DNA of 64,000 nucleotides from CAVVDT01 sp963747005 (GTDB lineage Bacteria; Pseudomonadota; Alphaproteobacteria; Rhizobiales; Aestuariivirgaceae): the NCBI GenBank assembly GCA_963747005.1, contig CAVVDT010000004.1, positions 457,983 through 521,982 of the forward strand, given 5' to 3'. The position numbers and the translations under genes were made by a program. The first letter of the stretch is position 1; each line of letters begins with the position of its first letter. The notes under the pieces were generated by a model that did no database searches, was not told the origin of the DNA, and saw only the letters and a list, made by a program, of their open reading frames with translations. Positions 61,022 to 64,000 of this stretch are shown here, piece after piece.

Positions 61022-61429
61022 ATGGACAGCCATAAGGACAGACCTCAGGTTTCACGACTGGAGATTGTCGAGACGGGTCGGCGTCGCCGGTGGAGTGATG
61101 CGGAGAAGCTGCGGATTGTCGAGGAGAGCTTTGCCGGTCGTCGGCTGGTATCGGCGACGGCGCGGCGGCACGCGATATCGCGCTCGCTGCTGATGACGTG
61201 GCGGCGGGCATATCGGGAGGGTCGGCTCGGACCTGACGTGGTGCCAAGCATGTGGCCGGTGACTGTCGCAGCGCAAGCGCCGGCTGGGTTGCCGGCAACG
61301 ATGTCAACCCTGACGCGGCCGGCCGGCGCGATGGAGATCGTGCTGGCGAACGGGCGCCGGATCATTGTTGGGGCCGACGTGGACGCCGCGGCGCTGTCGC
61401 GAATTGCGGCGGCTCTGGAATGTCAGTGA
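61022..61429 (+). CDS. IS66-family accessory protein TnpA
   Basis: This 135-residue protein has the IS66 Orf1 layout: a helix-turn-helix (RRRWSDAEKLRIVEESFAGRRLVSATARRHAISRSLLMTWRRAYREG) and a C-terminal MEIVLANGRRIIVGADVDAAALSRIAAALE strand-helix unit. It overlaps tnpB by 10 bp, the usual coupling. The catalytic tnpC gene is absent, so this is part of a broken element whose left end probably lies near 60966. Confidence 0.85.
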   Translation: MDSHKDRPQVSRLEIVETGRRRRWSDAEKLRIVEESFAGRRLVSATARRHAISRSLLMTWRRAYREGRLGPDVVPSMWPVTVAAQAPAGLPATMSTLTRPAGAMEIVLANGRRIIVGADVDAAALSRIAAALECQ

Positions 61430-61719
61430 TTGCGATCCCTGCTGGCGTGCGCGTGTGGCTGGCTGGCGGCATCACCGACATGCGGCGGGGCATGAACGGC
61501 TTGGCATTGCAGGTGCAAGAGGCGCTTGGCCGCGACCCGCATGCGGGCGATTTGTTCGTGTTTCGCGGCCGGCGCGGCCAACTACCGACATTCTACATAC
61601 GGTTTTCGATTTGCGACCGTCGCCTACCCCTGGCATCCGCTGTTTGGGCGAACGTTGCAGGTCTCGCCGTTTCGCCGCGGCAAGGCGTTGACGTGCATCT
61701 ATACGAACGAGCGACCTGA
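61420..61719 (+). pseudogene. IS66 TnpB, truncated
   Basis: The frame starts IPAGVRVWLAGGITDMRRGMNGLALQVQEALGRDPHAGDLFVFRGRRG, typical of TnpB, then diverges after about residue 53 (near 61580) where other sequence begins. The remaining codons to 61719 are a chance extension in the wrong frame over a DUF5372-like fragment. Confidence 0.78.
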
Positions 61720-61860
61720 TCTTTGCCGCGAACTGCCGAACTGGATGTTCGATGCCGGCTATTGCTCGGGCATGATGCTCGGGCCGCCAGAGATCAGCAT
61801 TGACGGTCTCAACGAGCTGGGTGCCGTTCTCGCGTCGCTCGGCGCGAATTGGAAGGGCCA
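61604..61860 (+). pseudogene. DUF5372-like fragment
   Basis: In a frame different from tnpB the sequence reads FRFATVAYPWHPLFGRTLQVSPFRRGKALTCIYTNERPD and ends GPPEISIDGLNELGAVLASLGA, which resembles the small DUF5372 proteins often found among transposon genes. The start codon is missing at the tnpB junction, and the right side is cut by the IS1595 element at 61861. Confidence 0.55.
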
Positions 61861-61919
61861 TTATCCCATTGACGTACGACGCCTGCATTCCTATATTTGG
61901 ATGACAGGAGGATTGAGAG

Positions 61920-62780
61920 ATGGCCAAAGGGTTGACAGTGCAGGAATTTTTCGTGCTTTTCCCTGATGATGATGCCTGTCTTGAGCATCTGATGAAACAG
62001 CGTTTCGGCAATCCTGTGACCTGCCCAAAATGCGACAATCATGGCCAGTTTGCCAAGCTCAAGAAGGTTCCGGCCTATGCGTGCCCGACTTGTGGGCATC
62101 ACATTCATCCGATGGTCGGAACCCCTTTTGAAAACAGCCATACCTCGCTGCAAAAGTGGTTTTACGCCATGTACCTGTTCACCACTTCGCGTCATGGCGT
62201 CCCTGCCAAAGAGCTTCAGCGCCAACTTGGCGTGACCTACAAGACGGCTTGGCGTATGGGTCATGAGCTTCGCAAGTACATGGCCAAGATCGATGGCGAT
62301 ACGCCGCTGGACGGGCATGTCGAAATTGATGAGACGATGATCGGTGGCAAATGCTCGGGTGGGAAACGTGGTCGTGGCGCTCCCGGCAAGACGGTCGTGT
62401 TCGGAATGGTGGAGCGCGGCGGCGATGTCATCACCCGCGTGGTCAAGGACGTGCGCCGCAAGACGCTGGAGGCTTATATTCTCGCCAACGTCAAACGTGG
62501 CGCGACGGTCAGCACCGATGAGTTGCGTTCGTACGCCAAGCTGATGATGCATGGCTATAGGCACGGCACGGTCAATCATTCCGCCGATGAATGGGTGCGT
62601 GGCATCCACCACACCAATAGCGCCGAAGGCTTCTGGTCGCTGTTGAAGCGCAGCATCTGCGGTACTCACGTTCATGTGTCGCCCAAGCATCTGACTAAGT
62701 ACCTCGGCGAGTTTGAGTTCCGCTGGAACCAGCGTCATGCTCCGCAGATGATGCTTCCTCGCCTGCTTGCCTCTTTCTGA
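61920..62780 (+). CDS. IS1595-family transposase
   Basis: This 286-residue transposase has an N-terminal zinc ribbon with two CxxC knuckles (CPKCDNHGQ and CPTCGHH) and the ISXO2-like DDE/N domain: HVEIDETMIGGK with the first aspartate, TVSTDELRSYAKL with the second, and the HHTNSAEGFWSLLKRSICGTHVHVSPKHLTKYLGEFEFRWN segment with the last catalytic position. Start at ATG 61920, 59 bp inside the left end. It appears intact. Its 3' end overlaps the small minus-strand gene by 86 bp. Confidence 0.92.
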   Translation: MAKGLTVQEFFVLFPDDDACLEHLMKQRFGNPVTCPKCDNHGQFAKLKKVPAYACPTCGHHIHPMVGTPFENSHTSLQKWFYAMYLFTTSRHGVPAKELQRQLGVTYKTAWRMGHELRKYMAKIDGDTPLDGHVEIDETMIGGKCSGGKRGRGAPGKTVVFGMVERGGDVITRVVKDVRRKTLEAYILANVKRGATVSTDELRSYAKLMMHGYRHGTVNHSADEWVRGIHHTNSAEGFWSLLKRSICGTHVHVSPKHLTKYLGEFEFRWNQRHAPQMMLPRLLASF

Positions 62781-62925
62781 TGGTTGGCGGTTCGCCATGG
62801 GTCATCGCGTACAGGAGCCCATCGAATTTCTCCTGATCGCCTTCTGAGGGATGTTCCTTGGCGAAGCGGACCAACTTGTTAGCCTGCCGTGCCTCTTCAA
62901 GGCTTAGATGCTTTCCACGTGACAT
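62695..62925 (-). CDS. Small passenger protein of the IS1595 element
   Basis: This 76-residue acidic-basic protein reads MSRGKHLSLEEARQANKLVRFAKEHPSEGDQEKFDGLLYAM, then a charged low-complexity tail. An AAGGTGAG ribosome-binding site precedes ATG 62925. It follows the membrane-protein gene by 4 bp and its tail is antisense to the transposase C-terminus. I have seen MSRGKHLSLEEAR-type small proteins next to IS1595 transposases; function unknown. It could be an antitoxin-like or regulatory partner; that is speculation. Confidence 0.68.
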   Translation of the reverse strand: MSRGKHLSLEEARQANKLVRFAKEHPSEGDQEKFDGLLYAMTHGEPPTIRKRQAGEEASSAEHDAGSSGTQTRRGT

Positions 62926-62929
62926 AATC

Positions 62930-63955
62930 TCACCTTGCCGACTGCTTGAGCGCGCTAATCAACTCTCGTCCATATTTTGCAAATTGTTTGCGATGTTCCT
63001 CATTCCCAGGCTCATATGACGTAATGCCGACGATGCCCGCGAACTGCAAAAAGTCGCGTCTGAGCTGATTGATATGCTCATCTGTCCACAATGGGTCGGT
63101 CGAGTCCTGCAATTGATCATGCCATTTGACGAACTGATCATCTGGTGGGAGCGGCAGACGAAAATCTCTCCGTAAGACGCGCTCCATAATGCCATTCACA
63201 AGCCCTGCTAGCCTGATGGCATCCTTATGATCAGGCGTTGGATCTAATTGACCACTAGTTGGCGCAATTTTATCCAGCATCGACTCTATTTCTGGACGTA
63301 CAATATGCAGGTCACAATAAACCTTGCCGACAAGCTCGGCATCACGCATACCAAGTCTGTCGGTGCAAGCATCGACATTGCGGATGGTGTCGTAATTCAG
63401 ACAGCCGTGCCTGAATTCATATTCCTCAAAATGCGCCTTCGGGACTGGTAAAAGAGGGGCCGTGCCCAGCGGCACGCTATATTTCCGGCCATAGACATGC
63501 AATTGTCCCGAAGCGGCGGCCTGTCGCATCGCAGTTTCAAGATCATAGGCTCGATTGGACGCTAGCGCGCCACGGTCGAGCAAGTTCCAGCCCTTTTTGT
63601 TCGCTAACTCCCTAACGTCAACGTATGGAAAAAGTTCCGCCTCCGGCCGCGCCGTCAAGTCAGTGGGCGCTTTTGATGATTGGTTGGGAAGCGTGGATGT
63701 CAATATTGGAATCGCAGATTGCCGTCGCCATAGACCAAGAATGGGTGACCACAGAAGGGCTGTCAAAGTTGCGCCTCCTAGAGCGATGAAGGCCCATTGG
63801 GCCAAAGCAGGAGTGATATATCCTGGCAAGGCGGTGATCATAAATTCCGCCCACTTTTTTGGGCCAAACCCAAAGAAGGCACAGAAAGCGACAAAAGTTG
63901 CGCCAATAACTTTCCCGAGGAATCCTCCGGCGAGGGCCTGACTAAAAATTCGCAT
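62930..63955 (-). CDS. Two-helix membrane protein of unknown function (IS1595 passenger)
   Basis: This 341-residue protein has two N-terminal membrane helices (around residues 10-35, GFLGKVIGATFVAFCAFFGFG, and 43-70, ALAQWAFIALGGATLTALLW), then a 270-residue soluble domain with VDVRELANKKGWNLLDRGALASNRAYDLETAMRQAAASGQLHVYGRK and a helical C-terminus (QLRRDFLQFAGIVGI, KQFAKYGRELISAL). I do not recognise the soluble domain. ATG 63955 is 27 bp from the right repeat; a TTG at 63979 would nearly reach it. It is the first gene of the element's minus-strand pair, so it moves with the transposon. Confidence 0.75.
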   Translation of the reverse strand: MRIFSQALAGGFLGKVIGATFVAFCAFFGFGPKKWAEFMITALPGYITPALAQWAFIALGGATLTALLWSPILGLWRRQSAIPILTSTLPNQSSKAPTDLTARPEAELFPYVDVRELANKKGWNLLDRGALASNRAYDLETAMRQAAASGQLHVYGRKYSVPLGTAPLLPVPKAHFEEYEFRHGCLNYDTIRNVDACTDRLGMRDAELVGKVYCDLHIVRPEIESMLDKIAPTSGQLDPTPDHKDAIRLAGLVNGIMERVLRRDFRLPLPPDDQFVKWHDQLQDSTDPLWTDEHINQLRRDFLQFAGIVGITSYEPGNEEHRKQFAKYGRELISALKQSAR

Positions 63956-64000
63956 GCCGCTGACCCTGCCCCTAGACAACCTCGTACGTCAAGGGGATAA

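Larger units (their letters stand above)
61861..64000 (+). mobile_element. IS1595-family element with two passenger genes (right end at window edge)
   Basis: The left end TTATCCCATTGACGTACGA (61861-61879) is matched by the complement of 63982-64000 (TTATCCCCTTGACGTACGA), 18 of 19 positions. The repeat may continue past the window. Between them lie a full transposase on the plus strand and two genes on the minus strand. Some IS1595-family members are known to carry passenger genes. The element interrupts the DUF5372-like fragment. Confidence 0.82.

Noticed and set aside
1..64000. CRISPR array or rRNA genes
   Set aside because: No regularly spaced repeats of the right size and no rRNA-like stretches were seen on either strand.

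Overview
The window looks like a GC-rich alphaproteobacterial chromosome, most likely Hyphomicrobiales (rhizobia and relatives). The evidence is the density of ABC uptake operons, the GntR and IclR regulators, the several mandelate racemase/enolase paralogs, the TadG-like von Willebrand pilus proteins and the rhizobial style of its insertion sequences. Genus cannot be fixed from sequence reading alone.

Positions 1-38465 are a scavenging and catabolic region. In order it holds: the end of a polyamine-type ABC operon with a dehydrogenase (1-3594); an IS3 fossil; a divergent unit with an M24 hydrolase, a small GatC/AtzG-like protein and an amidase on the minus strand, and an EhuBCDA-like uptake system, a PhyH dioxygenase and a GntR regulator on the plus strand (3964-11720); a decaying PLP enzyme, an M20 amidohydrolase and a frameshifted M24 enzyme (12095-15446); then a large block with a Dpp-type transporter, an IclR regulator and six enolase-superfamily genes, one of them frameshifted, plus a second dehydrogenase, a VOC protein, a PhyH protein and an FAD amino-acid oxidase (15567-33750); and a polar amino-acid ABC operon with a GntR regulator and a RidA protein (33765-38465). 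The theme is import of small nitrogen-containing organic acids followed by amide hydrolysis, dehydration/epimerisation and oxidation; RidA would remove imines formed by the FAD oxidase. Shared operator-like motifs tie the GntR gene at 11058 to the divergent 6797/7060 promoters, and the IclR gene at 18016 to the promoters at 17926/18016 and 20123.

Positions 38466-64000 are an accessory region. A 45-nt 3' piece of tRNA-Val(GAC) at 40591-40635 lies directly before a P4-type integrase, so it is the left attachment site of an island that runs rightwards; an intact tRNA-Val is predicted beyond the window. The island carries an AlpA-like regulator, a RepA/RecA-fold ATPase, a membrane adenylate cyclase whose last codons were displaced by an IS5 copy, a large secreted RTX protein, three copies (one full) of a TadG-like von Willebrand gene, and a crowd of elements: IS1380 (two broken copies), IS5 (two), IS110, IS701, IS3, IS66 and IS1595. 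Several insertions are nested and their order can be read from target duplications.

The last 2.1 kb is the best candidate for something little described: an IS1595-family element bounded by matching inverted repeats at 61861 and at the window end, carrying on its opposite strand a small protein and a two-helix membrane protein of unknown function.
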